Shown here piece after piece: positions 16,180 to 26,101 of a DNA stretch of 46,564 bases (positions within the stretch are counted from its first letter, which is position 1; the number at the start of each line of letters is the position of its first letter). The notes under the pieces are model-generated. The model worked only from the letters and a program-made list of their open reading frames with translations, was not told the origin of the DNA and ran no database searches. Source of the DNA: an uncultured Roseburia sp. (GTDB lineage: Bacteria > Bacillota > Clostridia > Lachnospirales > Lachnospiraceae); contig CAMAKU010000003.1 of NCBI GenBank assembly GCA_945836255.1, forward strand, positions 1 through 46,564. The letters run 5' to 3'. Both the position numbers and the translations under genes were made by a program.

Positions 16180-16968
16180 TTATTCTTTGGGACGTTCAAA
16201 CACAATATCTGTGTTATCTTCCGTCCAATCTTCTAAATGTAGTATTCCGGTCTGTCCCTCCAGATACGGAAGGATGTGTGGCAGACGCATAATCTTTTCT
16301 TCCAGATAATCGCTGTCACCCACGCTGATATAGATCGTCCCATACAGCACCGTCACGTTTCCCTGCTCATCGAAGGCAAGTGCACTGACCGGCAAATTGT
16401 ATTTTTTGAGTTTTTTTAACAGACTGACCATAAAGGACAACTGCTTTTCTTCCAAACCTGCCTGCTGACCAACCTGTGCATCCTCCAACAAAACCCCTGT
16501 CACCTGAACCACATCCGGCAACACGCGCTCCGAGCATTCCACAATACAACCATCCTCATCGAAATAAGCATAGCCCCCTTCGGTCAGTGGAATGTAGCCC
16601 ACACATTTTTTCTCCGTAACGGTGATTCGGAGACTATCGTATCCGATCAGTCGAACGCTGACCTTGTCAATGAAGGGTATATCCTTTTTCGGTTTGATGG
16701 TGTTGATCAACGCTTCATAAACCGCATTGTTGGAATATTTGTCGCTTAAGACATATTCCTCCACCTGCTCATCCGTATAGATGGTATTGCCCTCCACCGT
16801 GACCGAATGAATCGTGCAAAAGACATAGATTGCCATGATGCACACAATGGCAACAATCACCACCCCAAGAAGTATATTGATGAAATAAAAACGCACATGG
16901 GAAAAGCGGCGACGTTTGCGTCGGTTCTCCCGCCCCGGCTGTTCTTCAATCGTTCTTTCTCTACTCAT
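16180..16968 (-). CDS. ftsQ: Cell division protein FtsQ/DivIB
   Basis: 262 residues. A very basic cytoplasmic N-terminus (RRKRRRF) precedes one membrane helix (about 28-52). A POTRA domain (HSVTVEGNTIYTDEQVEEYVL, about 54-125) and the FtsQ beta domain (about 130-240) follow outside the membrane. It bridges FtsL/FtsB-type proteins and the septal synthase. It lies 9 bases after ftsW with only a weak AGGGATAAG ribosome binding site, consistent with coupling to ftsW translation. Bacillus calls it DivIB. Confidence 0.88.
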   Translation of the reverse strand: MSRERTIEEQPGRENRRKRRRFSHVRFYFINILLGVVIVAIVCIMAIYVFCTIHSVTVEGNTIYTDEQVEEYVLSDKYSNNAVYEALINTIKPKKDIPFIDKVSVRLIGYDSLRITVTEKKCVGYIPLTEGGYAYFDEDGCIVECSERVLPDVVQVTGVLLEDAQVGQQAGLEEKQLSFMVSLLKKLKKYNLPVSALAFDEQGNVTVLYGTIYISVGDSDYLEEKIMRLPHILPYLEGQTGILHLEDWTEDNTDIVFERPKE

Positions 16969-16977
16969 ATCTTATCC

Positions 16978-18111
16978 CTACACATCTACCTGCATATCTT
17001 TGGACACACTGAGTGCAACGCCCATCTCCGCAATCAGTATCATAATGGAGGTTCCTCCATAACTGATAAACGGAAGCGTAATACCCGTATTGGGTATCGT
17101 GTTCGTCACAACGGCAATATTTAAAATCACCTGCAAAGCAATATGGGCCATGATGCCGATGACGAGATAGGATCCAAACATGTCTTTCGCTTTCGTGGCA
17201 ATCAACAGGAATCTCCACAAGAGCAAAATATACATCAAAATCACGCAGATGGCGCCGAATAGTCCCAGTTCTTCACAGATGATGGAAAAAATCATGTCAT
17301 TCTGCGCTTCCGGCACAAATCCAAGTTTTTGAATACTCTCGCCCAGTCCTTTACCAAACAGGCCCCCGGAGCCGATGGCATATAATCCCTGCAAGGTCTG
17401 GTAGCCCGAATCATAATCCTCGGGATTCAGCCAGATCTGAATACGTTCCATACGATAGGAGCCCTTGGCACCCAGCACAAACAATGCCGCCACCAGAGCC
17501 AGACCAATCACCATGAGCACGAAAGGCGCATATTTGGGACTGGACACAAAGATCATAATAAATGCAATACCTGCGATGATGATGGCCGTACTCAGGTTAT
17601 TATAGGCAACCACCAGAAAGATCGGTAAAATTGATGCGAACAGACGAATATTATACTTCAATTGCCGCATGGCCTTCGGTCGCTTGCTAATCACTGCCGC
17701 TATGTACAAAATCACCGCAATCTTAGCCAATTCCGACGGCTGAAACGAAACCGGTCCGATATAGAGCCATCGGGATGAACCATGACTGCTGGTGCCCACG
17801 AAATTCACCGCCAGACAAAGTACCGCCGCCACAATATAGCCAATACCGGCAAATTTCATAAAGATGTGATAATCCATCTTGATGCAGATATACATCAGGA
17901 TAAAGCCAAGGCATGCAGCGCCTGCCTGCTTTTTCAGGTAATATGCGGAATCGTTCATCTTTAACGTGGCATTATACGCACTGGTGCTGTAGAGCATCAC
18001 CAGTCCGAATCCCAACAGACAGATAATCATCAACAACAGCGTGTAGTCGATATATTTAATTGTCTTAGCGCGTTTTCTCTTCTTTGTGGAAGTGTTCGCT
18101 TCCTCTGCCAT
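16978..18111 (-). CDS. ftsW: Septal peptidoglycan glycosyltransferase FtsW (SEDS family)
   Basis: 377 residues, ten predicted membrane helices. SEDS family blocks are GSSRWLYIGPVSFQPSELAK (near 111), the FVPEAQNDMIFSIICEELG loop with the catalytic aspartate (near 265), and NTGITLPFISYGGTS (near 342). It polymerises lipid II with a class B PBP partner, two of which are encoded upstream in the same cluster. AAGGAGTAACAG precedes the ATG, and the gap to murD is 3 bases. FtsW, SpoVE and RodA cannot be fully separated by eye; position in the dcw cluster favours FtsW or SpoVE. Confidence 0.93.
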   Translation of the reverse strand: MAEEANTSTKKRKRAKTIKYIDYTLLLMIICLLGFGLVMLYSTSAYNATLKMNDSAYYLKKQAGAACLGFILMYICIKMDYHIFMKFAGIGYIVAAVLCLAVNFVGTSSHGSSRWLYIGPVSFQPSELAKIAVILYIAAVISKRPKAMRQLKYNIRLFASILPIFLVVAYNNLSTAIIIAGIAFIMIFVSSPKYAPFVLMVIGLALVAALFVLGAKGSYRMERIQIWLNPEDYDSGYQTLQGLYAIGSGGLFGKGLGESIQKLGFVPEAQNDMIFSIICEELGLFGAICVILMYILLLWRFLLIATKAKDMFGSYLVIGIMAHIALQVILNIAVVTNTIPNTGITLPFISYGGTSIMILIAEMGVALSVSKDMQVDV

Positions 18112-18114
18112 CTG

Positions 18115-19476
18115 TTACTCCTTTAACCCTCTGACATACTCCTTGAATCGCTCGCCCCTCTGTTCATAATTATCAAACATTCCCCAACTTGCACACGCCG
18201 GCGACAAAAGAACGGCTTCCCCATCCTCCGCCGTATCATAGGCAATATCAATCGCCTCCTCCAGCGAATCCGCAAAGACATAATCGGTAAATCCATGTTC
18301 TTTGCAACATTGTGCAATCTTCTCTCTGGTCTGGCCGATGAGCACAAGCTGCTTCACCTTGCCGTCAAAACTTTCAATCCACTCATCATATGCAGACTGT
18401 TTGTCGTAACCGCCGCCGATCAGCACGGTACGACGATCCATGGCACAGATTCCCTTAATTGCTGCATCCGGATTGGTGCCCTTGGAATCATTATAGAATG
18501 CGATACCCCGCTTTTTGCAGACAAATTCAATCCGATGTTCCACTGCATGAAACCCGCGCAGTCCCTGACGGATCACCTCCATCGGCACGCCCATGCCATC
18601 GCAGATTGCCACAGCCGCCATTACATTTTCATGGTTATGTGCTCCCAGAATATGCAAATCCTCCACCGCAATGACCGGCTCCGTACGACCGTTTCTCGCC
18701 CAGAAAATCTGACCGTCTTTTACATACAAGCCCTCCTCCAACACCTCGGTACTGGAGAAATAGACTACCCTCTGTGTCAGCGTCTGCCCAAAGGCCCGCA
18801 GTACAGCATCATTATAATTCAGTACACAGAGATCCTCCGGCCCCTGATTCTCCGTAATGCGTTCCTTTGCCGCGATGTATGCCTCCATCGTATGATGGCG
18901 GTTCAGATGATCCGGCGTAATATTTAAAATAGCGGCAACTTTTGGCGCAAACTGATCGATGGTCTCCAATTGGAAACTGCTAATCTCTGCCACTACCACC
19001 GTATCCTCCTGCATTTCACTCACCATTTGGGTGTAGGGAATACCGATATTGCCCACCACTTTAACACTTGGATAATGTAACGCCATGATCTGTCCTACCA
19101 GTGCAGTGGTGGTCGTCTTACCATTGGTACCGGTAATGGCTGCAATGCTTCCCTTGCCGCAGACATAAGCCAGTTCGATTTCACCCCAGATAGTAATCCC
19201 CCGCTCCTTAAGTTCCACAACAAAGGGGATATCCAGTGGCACTCCCGGACTTAACACCGCAATATCAATGGTAGATAACACTTCTTCCGGGACGTTGCCC
19301 AACCAGAGTGTCACCTCCTGCAACCGGGGATTCTGTTGATAGAAAGATGCCGTATCCAAGGCCTCATTTCCATCATATAAGTAAACGCGGCACCCTTTCG
19401 TAAGGAGCAGTTCTGCCGCTGCCGTACCACTGATTCCGGTTCCCACCACCAAAAAAACCTGCTTTGAAATATCCAT
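18115..19476 (-). CDS. murD: UDP-N-acetylmuramoyl-L-alanine:D-glutamate ligase MurD
   Basis: 453 residues from MDISKQVFLVVGTGISG, which follows TGGAGGCGTAGG; the track ORF starts 30 codons too early. The N-terminal Rossmann-like UDP-binding domain is followed by the Mur ligase ATP loop GTNGKTTTTALVG near 115. The central residues NITPDHLNRH (near 185) and the C-terminal domain with YNDSKGTNPDA and SPACASWGMFDNYEQRG are present. It adds D-glutamate to UDP-MurNAc-L-Ala in the cytoplasm. It sits between mraY (28 bases upstream) and ftsW (3 bases downstream). Confidence 0.97.
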   Translation of the reverse strand: MDISKQVFLVVGTGISGTAAAELLLTKGCRVYLYDGNEALDTASFYQQNPRLQEVTLWLGNVPEEVLSTIDIAVLSPGVPLDIPFVVELKERGITIWGEIELAYVCGKGSIAAITGTNGKTTTTALVGQIMALHYPSVKVVGNIGIPYTQMVSEMQEDTVVVAEISSFQLETIDQFAPKVAAILNITPDHLNRHHTMEAYIAAKERITENQGPEDLCVLNYNDAVLRAFGQTLTQRVVYFSSTEVLEEGLYVKDGQIFWARNGRTEPVIAVEDLHILGAHNHENVMAAVAICDGMGVPMEVIRQGLRGFHAVEHRIEFVCKKRGIAFYNDSKGTNPDAAIKGICAMDRRTVLIGGGYDKQSAYDEWIESFDGKVKQLVLIGQTREKIAQCCKEHGFTDYVFADSLEEAIDIAYDTAEDGEAVLLSPACASWGMFDNYEQRGERFKEYVRGLKE

Positions 19477-19504
19477 CCTACGCCTCCACTTTGTTCCTTT
19501 TGAT

Positions 19505-20458
19505 TTACATTGCTGCATAGGCGACCAGACAAAGAAGTGCTGTGATAATGGAAAATACAGCCACAACTCTGGTCTCAGACCAGCCGCTCAGTTCAAAATG
19601 ATGATGAATCGGTGCCATTTTGAAAATGCGCTTTCCATGCGTCAATTTAAAGTATGTCACCTGCAAAATCACGGAAAGTACTTCCACCAGATAAATCAAA
19701 CCTACAATAAGTATAAAAAGCGGCATCTGAAGCATATAAGCCGTCGCTGCCACAAATCCGCCCAATGCCAGCGAACCGGTGTCTCCCATAAACACACTTG
19801 CCGGATAGACATTAAATAACAAAAAGCCCAGTAACGCTCCTACCACCGCACAGGTGATTGGCTCAATGCCACTGTTCGTCCCCACAGCAACCACCGTAAA
19901 GAACACTGCCACCAGAACCGTCACGGAAGAGGCAAGCCCATCGAGGCCGTCCGTGAAATTCACGCCGTTAACCGTTCCAATCACTGCAAAGTACATCAGC
20001 GGAATGGCCATCCAGCCCAAATCGAGATATTTTCCACCGGAAAAGGGCACTAACATCGTCAAAGATACGTCGGTGCAGCGCACCAGATAGACGGCAAAAA
20101 TAGTCGTAACAACAATCTGCAGCAACATCTTCTGCCATGCCAGCAGTCCGTCCGAGCGACGCAACACCACCTTCAGATAATCATCCAGAAATCCAATGGC
20201 TCCAAATCCCACCGTAAGAAATAAGATGGGTATAATCTTGGGGTAACGGGGAATAAAGATAACGGAAGTGATGATAACTGCCGCCAAAATAATCAGTCCA
20301 CCCATAGTCGGTGTACCGGTCTTAATCTGATGTGATTCCAGTTCTTCACGTTCTGTCTGCCCGACCTTCAGTCGTCTGAGAAACGGAATAACCACCGGTC
20401 CTAAGACTGTGGCGATTCCAAAAGAAATCAGGACAGGAAATAAAATTTTTTCAATCAT
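19505..20458 (-). CDS. mraY: Phospho-N-acetylmuramoyl-pentapeptide-transferase MraY
   Basis: 317 residues, ten membrane helices. MraY signatures are TPTMGGL (near 48), the aspartate pair in GFLDDYLK (near 90), NFTDGLDGLASS (near 167), FMGDTGSLALGG (near 223) and the PIHHHFELSGWSE loop (near 282). It makes lipid I from UDP-MurNAc-pentapeptide and undecaprenyl phosphate. AAGGAGTCATTCATT precedes the ATG. The 83-base gap to the upstream PBP gene holds no clear promoter or terminator. Confidence 0.98.
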   Translation of the reverse strand: MIEKILFPVLISFGIATVLGPVVIPFLRRLKVGQTEREELESHQIKTGTPTMGGLIILAAVIITSVIFIPRYPKIIPILFLTVGFGAIGFLDDYLKVVLRRSDGLLAWQKMLLQIVVTTIFAVYLVRCTDVSLTMLVPFSGGKYLDLGWMAIPLMYFAVIGTVNGVNFTDGLDGLASSVTVLVAVFFTVVAVGTNSGIEPITCAVVGALLGFLLFNVYPASVFMGDTGSLALGGFVAATAYMLQMPLFILIVGLIYLVEVLSVILQVTYFKLTHGKRIFKMAPIHHHFELSGWSETRVVAVFSIITALLCLVAYAAM

Positions 20459-20541
20459 AATGAATGACTCCTTGTTTATTATGCATTCTTTTGCATGAAT
20501 CTGATATTTAAATGATTCTCAACTTTACCAGTATACGTGAT

Positions 20542-22266
20542 TTATTTTTGTTGTTCAATACCTAAATAGGGGAGAATATTCTCAAACAACTGACTGACCA
20601 CCGGCGCCGCAATCGTACCGCCATAATAGATTCCTTGGGGTTCATGGATAATCACAATGGCAAGAACCTGGGGATCTTCTGCCGGCGCAAACCCAATAAA
20701 AGAGGCGATATATTTGCCGCTTCCCCGGGGAAGCATCTGGGAAGTGGCCGTTTTCCCACCTACAGAATAGCCTTCTACCTGTCCGTTTTTCCCGGTCCCC
20801 TCTGCCACCACCTGATAGAGCAGGTAGCGCAATGTCTCCGATGTCTCCTCTGATACCGTCCGTCCCTGATCTTCATAGGAAAATGTATGGACTTTTTCCC
20901 CCATGCGGTTTCTGGTTTCCACAGCAATATGGGGTGTAATCCGCGTTCCCCCGTTGATTAGGGAAGATACCGTGGTAGCCATCTGTATGGGTGTCAACTG
21001 GAACGACTGTCCAAAAGATATGGTGGCCAATTCCACCGGACCCACATTTTCCAATTTATGCATAATCGTTCCGGCTTCTCCCGGCAGATCTACGCCGGTT
21101 TTACCAAGCATCTGGAATTGTTCAAAATAATCAAAAAACCGCTCCGCGCCAAGACGCAGTCCCAGTTGAATAAACACCGGGTTACAGGAGTTCATAATGG
21201 CGTGGGTAAAATCCTCGCTTCCGTGCCCCGTGGTCTTATGGCACCGGATTCTCGTATCCTCCACCGTAATACTGCCATTACAGTGAAATTGCTCATCCAG
21301 CGAGACCACATCTGCCTCCAATGCCGCTGCCGTGGTAATAATCTTAAATGTGGAGCCCGGCTCATAGGTATCACTGATGCAGGTGTTCCGCCACATTTCA
21401 TTGCGTTTTTCGCTCTTTTCCTCCTCCGACAAGGATTCGTATTCCTGCGGCAGGGTAAAGGGATCAGAAAGCGAAAATTCCGGTACATTGACCATGGCAT
21501 AGATTTCTCCGTTTTGAGGATTCATCACGATCATTTCCACCGCAGAGGCCTGATGATTCAACATCGTCTGATACGCCAGTTGTGTGGCATACTCACAAAT
21601 ATTATAGTCCAACGACACATAGAGATCATCTCCCGCCTCCGGTTCCATCCGCACCTCGCCCAGTTCCTTGATCTCAATGCCTTTCGCATCGGTAAATGTC
21701 AGGATCTTGCCGTCCTGTCCCTGCAAATAGGAATCATAACGACTCTCAAGCCCGATAATCCCCTGATTGTCACCACCGGTGAACCCTAGAACCTTAGACT
21801 GCAAGGAATCATAGGGATAATATCGTTTGTAGTCATCATCTACCTTGACTCCGGCCAGTTCATAACTGCGGATACGATCTCCCACCTCTTTACTCACATT
21901 GGATTTAATCTTCTCGATGGAACTGACTTTCGTGACCTTTTTCGCGATTTCCCCCCGATCACTCTCCAGTTCCTTGGATAAACAATCGATTACCGCATCT
22001 TCGTCCTCAATCTGACTGTGTATGACGGAAATTGTGCACACCGTCTTATTGGATGCAAGAATGGTGCCGTTCCGATCGATAATTCGCCCTCGTGCCGCTT
22101 TGATGTCACGTTCTCTCTGTTCCACCTCAACTGCCCGCGGGGCATAATGACTGGCACGAAAGATCATCAAGTAGCCCACGCGAAAGCACAAAAACAATAG
22201 CGCCAGAATAAAGAGGTACCCGATCATTTTTGTCTTGCGGTAAGTATAAATGCGCAACCGCTCCAT
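20542..22266 (-). CDS. Class B penicillin-binding protein with altered KTG motif
   Basis: 574 residues from MERLRIYTYR (TGAGG lies 8 bases before this ATG; the track start is a TTG two codons earlier). There is one N-terminal membrane helix (about 15-35). The PBP dimerisation domain includes RGRIIDRNGTILA. A transpeptidase domain follows with S305TFK, S360CN and K505TA. The third motif is GGKTATSQ, with alanine where nearly all active transpeptidases have glycine. No PASTA domain is present. It lies 31 bases downstream of a second class B PBP. By position one of the pair should be the FtsW partner and the other a SpoVD-like sporulation enzyme; which is which cannot be told from sequence alone. 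Confidence 0.92.
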   Translation of the reverse strand: MERLRIYTYRKTKMIGYLFILALLFLCFRVGYLMIFRASHYAPRAVEVEQRERDIKAARGRIIDRNGTILASNKTVCTISVIHSQIEDEDAVIDCLSKELESDRGEIAKKVTKVSSIEKIKSNVSKEVGDRIRSYELAGVKVDDDYKRYYPYDSLQSKVLGFTGGDNQGIIGLESRYDSYLQGQDGKILTFTDAKGIEIKELGEVRMEPEAGDDLYVSLDYNICEYATQLAYQTMLNHQASAVEMIVMNPQNGEIYAMVNVPEFSLSDPFTLPQEYESLSEEEKSEKRNEMWRNTCISDTYEPGSTFKIITTAAALEADVVSLDEQFHCNGSITVEDTRIRCHKTTGHGSEDFTHAIMNSCNPVFIQLGLRLGAERFFDYFEQFQMLGKTGVDLPGEAGTIMHKLENVGPVELATISFGQSFQLTPIQMATTVSSLINGGTRITPHIAVETRNRMGEKVHTFSYEDQGRTVSEETSETLRYLLYQVVAEGTGKNGQVEGYSVGGKTATSQMLPRGSGKYIASFIGFAPAEDPQVLAIVIIHEPQGIYYGGTIAAPVVSQLFENILPYLGIEQQK

Positions 22267-22297
22267 AACCAAGCCTCAAGTACACATTTATACCATC

Positions 22298-24175
22298 TTA
22301 TTCCGCTTCCGGCTGTGCAATGCGTTGAATATTCAAATAAGGCAGGATCTGTGAAAAAATATTTTTGGCTATATAGGAGGACTGCGAACAATGGGACTGG
22401 TCAGCCACATGAGGCGTATCAATCACCACATAGACCACCACCTGGGGATCATCCGCCGGGGCAAATCCAATGAACGACACCACATAATTCCCCTCAATAC
22501 GGGGATACTTCTCTGCCGTACCGGTCTTACCGCCGATGGCATAACCTTCCACCGCCGCTTTCGCACCAGTTCCTTCGTCTACCACCGTCAACATATAATC
22601 CCGCAGTGTATCACTGACTTCCTGAGATACCGTCTCTTTCATAACTACCGGCGCTATCTCCTGTACCGTATTACCGGAATCATCCAAAATCTTCTTAACC
22701 ACATGGGGCTGATACAAATCGCCGCCATTGATCAGGGAACAAAAGGAAGACGCCAGCTGAATCATCGTCACATTAAAGCCCTGTCCAAAAGAACTGATGG
22801 CCAGGTTGGAATCCGTCTCTGCCAACTGTTCCTCGGTAAATACCAGAGATGCGGTACTTGCCTCTCCGGGCAGATCAATGTTAGTCTTCTGTCCAAAGCC
22901 ATAGTCAGACATATATTTGGCAAAATTGGCCGGCCCAATCGCGTAGGACATCTGCATCAGCGAATCGTTGCAGGAATCACGAAGCGCTCCCCGCAAATCC
23001 TCCATGCCATGACCACTTCGGTTAACGCAGTGAATCTCATGACCGCTCACCCATTCCGAGCCATCACAGAGATACGTCTCATCGCCATGCAGTGTCCCTG
23101 AATCCAACCCCATTGCCTCCGTAAAAGGTTTGAAGGTGGAACCCGGCTCATAGGTCTTACTGATGGTATAATTCTGCCAGATATTATTCAGCACATTCAT
23201 CTGATCTTCCTCAGACATGGCAGCAAGTTCTTCCTCTGTAAAATAAGCAGACAGATCCTTGGGATTATTCAGATCAAATCCGGGATAATTGGCCATAGCA
23301 AGGATTTCCCCGTTGTTGGGATCCATGACAATCACCGCTGTATTATCGCTTCCCAGTACAGCCCCTTCCGTCTCCTGCTTCATCTCTTCATTGGCCTGTA
23401 AGATCGCCTCTTCGACAATAGCCTGAATATTCGTGTCAATGGTCATCATCAAGGTGTAGCCATTCTCCGGCTCCACCACCGTCTGCTCCACATTACTGTC
23501 CGCATTGTAATAACCGTATGCCCGGCCATTGGTACCATTTAACACATCGTTATACTGGTTCTCAAGACCAATCACACCCGTGGTGGAAGTGGAGAATCCA
23601 ATCAACGACGCTGCCAGACTATTGTAGGGATACGTACGGGTATATTCCTTTTCAAACCACACGCCTGCAATGGTATCTGCCGTATCTTCATCCTGCATAA
23701 TATCCTCAAACGCCGACATCTCCTCGTAAGAGACATGCTTGGCAAGGATCGTATACTCCCGGTCAGGATGCTTCTCTAACTGCGTCTCAATCGTCTCTCT
23801 GGTAATCTCCGGGAAACAGCGCACCAGCGCGTCCACCGTGGTCTGCTTTTTATCTTCATTCGCATTCAGGACTTTGCAGTCCAGAATTACGTTGTAGACG
23901 TCAACACAAGTGGCAAGGACCGTGCCCTTGCTATCCAGAATATCCCCTCGCTGGTAGGGAATAATCGTACTGTCATACTCCTGCTGTGACAATACAATCT
24001 TTTCGTATTTCTCTCCGCTGGTATATTCGATATACATCAGACGTACAATTAAACCCACAAAAAGAACGCAAATAAACCCAAATACAAAGTAGAGCTTATT
24101 ATGCATTCTTTTTAGAAGTCGTCTTGTCGGTTTTTTCTTTCTTTGTCTACGCACGTTTCTAGCCAAAAATAACAC
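22298..24175 (-). CDS. Class B penicillin-binding protein (FtsI/SpoVD type)
   Basis: 625 residues from a GTG start; TTG three codons later is also possible because the ribosome binding site (AGGCAGTAGG) is weak and overlaps the ftsL end. A basic N-terminus (RRQRKKKPTRRLLKR) precedes one membrane helix (about 28-48). The dimerisation domain begins YQRGDILDSKGTVLA. The transpeptidase motifs are all standard: STFK (in EPGSTFKP), SCN (RDSCND) and KTG (GGKTGTAEK). No PASTA repeats are present. It crosslinks septal or cortex peptidoglycan. The gap to ftsL is 7 bases, which favours this protein as the division PBP. Confidence 0.94.
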   Translation of the reverse strand: MLFLARNVRRQRKKKPTRRLLKRMHNKLYFVFGFICVLFVGLIVRLMYIEYTSGEKYEKIVLSQQEYDSTIIPYQRGDILDSKGTVLATCVDVYNVILDCKVLNANEDKKQTTVDALVRCFPEITRETIETQLEKHPDREYTILAKHVSYEEMSAFEDIMQDEDTADTIAGVWFEKEYTRTYPYNSLAASLIGFSTSTTGVIGLENQYNDVLNGTNGRAYGYYNADSNVEQTVVEPENGYTLMMTIDTNIQAIVEEAILQANEEMKQETEGAVLGSDNTAVIVMDPNNGEILAMANYPGFDLNNPKDLSAYFTEEELAAMSEEDQMNVLNNIWQNYTISKTYEPGSTFKPFTEAMGLDSGTLHGDETYLCDGSEWVSGHEIHCVNRSGHGMEDLRGALRDSCNDSLMQMSYAIGPANFAKYMSDYGFGQKTNIDLPGEASTASLVFTEEQLAETDSNLAISSFGQGFNVTMIQLASSFCSLINGGDLYQPHVVKKILDDSGNTVQEIAPVVMKETVSQEVSDTLRDYMLTVVDEGTGAKAAVEGYAIGGKTGTAEKYPRIEGNYVVSFIGFAPADDPQVVVYVVIDTPHVADQSHCSQSSYIAKNIFSQILPYLNIQRIAQPEAE

Positions 24176-24182
24176 CTACTGC

Positions 24183-24650
24183 CTATGGAATATTGTGATA
24201 CTGACTCATGTAATCACTGCTTTCCATATTATAATACACTATTTGGTCTGCATTTGCATAGACCATTCCTAACTGATTCATGGCGGTCGCCTTAATTTCC
24301 CCGAGATTCGTCGCACTGGCAATTCGGCTCTCCGTCGCGCTGTTGGAGGCCTTAAGATCAGAAATATTCTGCTCCAGTTGGGAAATATTATTCATATGTG
24401 TGGTAATGCTGTTGGTCAGATTCACATATCCCACAAACAATGCACATACAGCTACAGCAACGGAGGAAATATAAATGGCGTATAAACGCTTCCGACGCAT
24501 AATCGCCTGATGCTTGCGTCTTTGTCTGCGGCGTCTTTTCTCCTGTTCTTCTCTACGCTCGCGCTCTCTGGTATATCGATCCGGCAGTGCTTCGCCTACT
24601 TGTCTTACGGTATTTCCTTCTGTGTAATAATAGGTCTTTACTTCCGTCAT
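24183..24650 (-). CDS. ftsL: FtsL-like septum protein
   Basis: 155 residues. A long charged cytoplasmic segment (RERERREEQEKRRRRQRRK, about 28-50) is followed by one membrane helix (about 57-78, YAIYISSVAVAVCALFVGYV). An extracytoplasmic coiled coil comes next (about 82-115, HMNNISQLEQNISDLKASN), then the LGMVYANADQIVYY tail that is typical of FtsL-like proteins. It should assemble with FtsQ and a FtsB-like partner. AAAAGGAGAACGATT precedes the ATG. Sequence similarity in this family is low, so the call rests on topology and on its place between rsmH and a class B PBP. Confidence 0.85.
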   Translation of the reverse strand: MTEVKTYYYTEGNTVRQVGEALPDRYTRERERREEQEKRRRRQRRKHQAIMRRKRLYAIYISSVAVAVCALFVGYVNLTNSITTHMNNISQLEQNISDLKASNSATESRIASATNLGEIKATAMNQLGMVYANADQIVYYNMESSDYMSQYHNIP

Positions 24651-24688
24651 AATCGTTCTCCTTTTCCCATCCGTGGGATACTGCTATC

Positions 24689-25627
24689 CTAATTCTTTCG
24701 CTCAAAAACACGTAACTTTGCACTTTTTGATCTGGAATTCTGTTCCAGTTCTTCTTCTGACGGTAAAATCGGTTTCCTTGTAATCACTCTGCCCTTTGAC
24801 TTCCTGCCACATACGCAGACCGGAAAATCTTTCGGACAGATGCAGGGATCCTGATTGGTTTTAAAACTATTTTTCACGATGCGGTCTTCCAAGGAATGGA
24901 ATGTAATAATGCAGATTCGCCCGCCATCGTTTAAAAGGTCAATAAAATCATTGAGATTCTGTCCCAGCACTTCCAGTTCCCGGTTCAGTTCGATCCGAAT
25001 CGCCTGATACGTCCGCTTTGCCGGATGGCCGCCGGTCGCCTGTACTTTTTTCGGAATGGAACGGCTAATCACTTCATTTAACTGGCCGGCCGTGGTAAGC
25101 GGTGCCTCGCTTCTTGCCTTCACAATATTCTTGGCAATCGTTTTTGCGAAGCGATCTTCTCCATAATCACGGATGATCCGATACAGTTCTTCCTCCGAAT
25201 ACCCGTTGACAATGTCCGCTGCCGTCTTGGGGTTGTCCCGATCCATCCGCATATCCAGTGGTGCCTCCTCTGACCTGTAGGAAAATCCCCGCTCCGGTGT
25301 GTCTAACTGAAAGGAAGATACCCCCAGATCCAACAGAATGCCGTCCACATGGGAGATTCCCAGTTGGTGCAATTCCGAAACCATATTCTCGTAATTACTG
25401 TGTACCAGTGTCACACGATCAGCAAATGGTTCCAATCGTTTGCCGGCAGCTGCAAGGGCATCGCCATCCTGATCAATGCCAATCAGACGCCCTGTGGTAA
25501 GTCTGCTGGCAATCTGATAGGAATGTCCGCCTCCACCAAGGGTTCCATCCACATAGATACCATCCGGCTTGATTGCCAACTGTTCGATTGTCTCATTTAA
25601 AAGTACGGAATAATGCCGGAACTCCAT
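24689..25627 (-). CDS. rsmH: 16S rRNA (cytosine-1402-N4)-methyltransferase RsmH
   Basis: 312 residues from [17 protein letters not shown], five bases after AAGGAG; the track GTG two codons earlier sits on the ribosome binding site. Family blocks are the SAM-binding [10 protein letters not shown] (near 28), [21 protein letters not shown] (near 99), APLDMRMD and the C-terminal [12 protein letters not shown] equivalent [15 protein letters not shown] (near 240). It methylates C1402 in the ribosomal P site. It begins 9 bases after mraZ, as in most bacteria. Confidence 0.97.
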   Translation of the reverse strand: MEFRHYSVLLNETIEQLAIKPDGIYVDGTLGGGGHSYQIASRLTTGRLIGIDQDGDALAAAGKRLEPFADRVTLVHSNYENMVSELHQLGISHVDGILLDLGVSSFQLDTPERGFSYRSEEAPLDMRMDRDNPKTAADIVNGYSEEELYRIIRDYGEDRFAKTIAKNIVKARSEAPLTTAGQLNEVISRSIPKKVQATGGHPAKRTYQAIRIELNRELEVLGQNLNDFIDLLNDGGRICIITFHSLEDRIVKNSFKTNQDPCICPKDFPVCVCGRKSKGRVITRKPILPSEEELEQNSRSKSAKLRVFERKN

Positions 25628-25636
25628 AAACACTCC

Positions 25637-26068
25637 TTATATGCTAAGTCCCAACTCTGCCATATGCTCTACAATCTCATCCATATCGTCATAGGAACTT
25701 GCCTCTTCATATTTTGTCTTATCCCAAATCTCGATCTTGGTTAAGACGCCCACCAGAATCACGTCCTTGTCCAATCCGGCAAACTCACGTAAGACGGACG
25801 GAATCAGAATTCGCCCCTGCTTGTCCACCTCACAGGTGGCAGCGCCGGCGAAGAAAAAACGCATAAACTTACGGGCATCCTTGGTGGTTAGATTCACTTC
25901 CCGAAACTTTTGCTCGATGCGGTCCCACTCCTCCTGAGAATATACATAGAGGCAGCCGTCTACGCCCTTGGTAACAACAAACTGATCCCCAAGCTGTTCA
26001 CGAAACTTCGCCGGCACGATTAGTCTGCCTTTGGCATCCACGCTGTGGCTATATTCGCCCATGAACAT
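25637..26068 (-). CDS. mraZ: Transcriptional regulator MraZ
   Basis: 143 residues, the usual length, from MFMGEYSHSVDAKGRLIVP. AAAGGAGG lies 10 bases before this ATG; the track start is 8 codons earlier. Two MraZ/AbrB-like swapped-hairpin repeats are present, DAKGRLIVPAKFRE near 11 and DKQGRILIPSVLRE near 85. MraZ forms ring oligomers that bind spaced GTGG-type repeats upstream of its own operon. It is the first gene of the division cluster, and such repeats are visible upstream. Confidence 0.97.
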   Translation of the reverse strand: MFMGEYSHSVDAKGRLIVPAKFREQLGDQFVVTKGVDGCLYVYSQEEWDRIEQKFREVNLTTKDARKFMRFFFAGAATCEVDKQGRILIPSVLREFAGLDKDVILVGVLTKIEIWDKTKYEEASSYDDMDEIVEHMAELGLSI

Positions 26069-26101
26069 AACGGCTGTACCTCCTTTCCCCATTTGTTGCA
26101 G

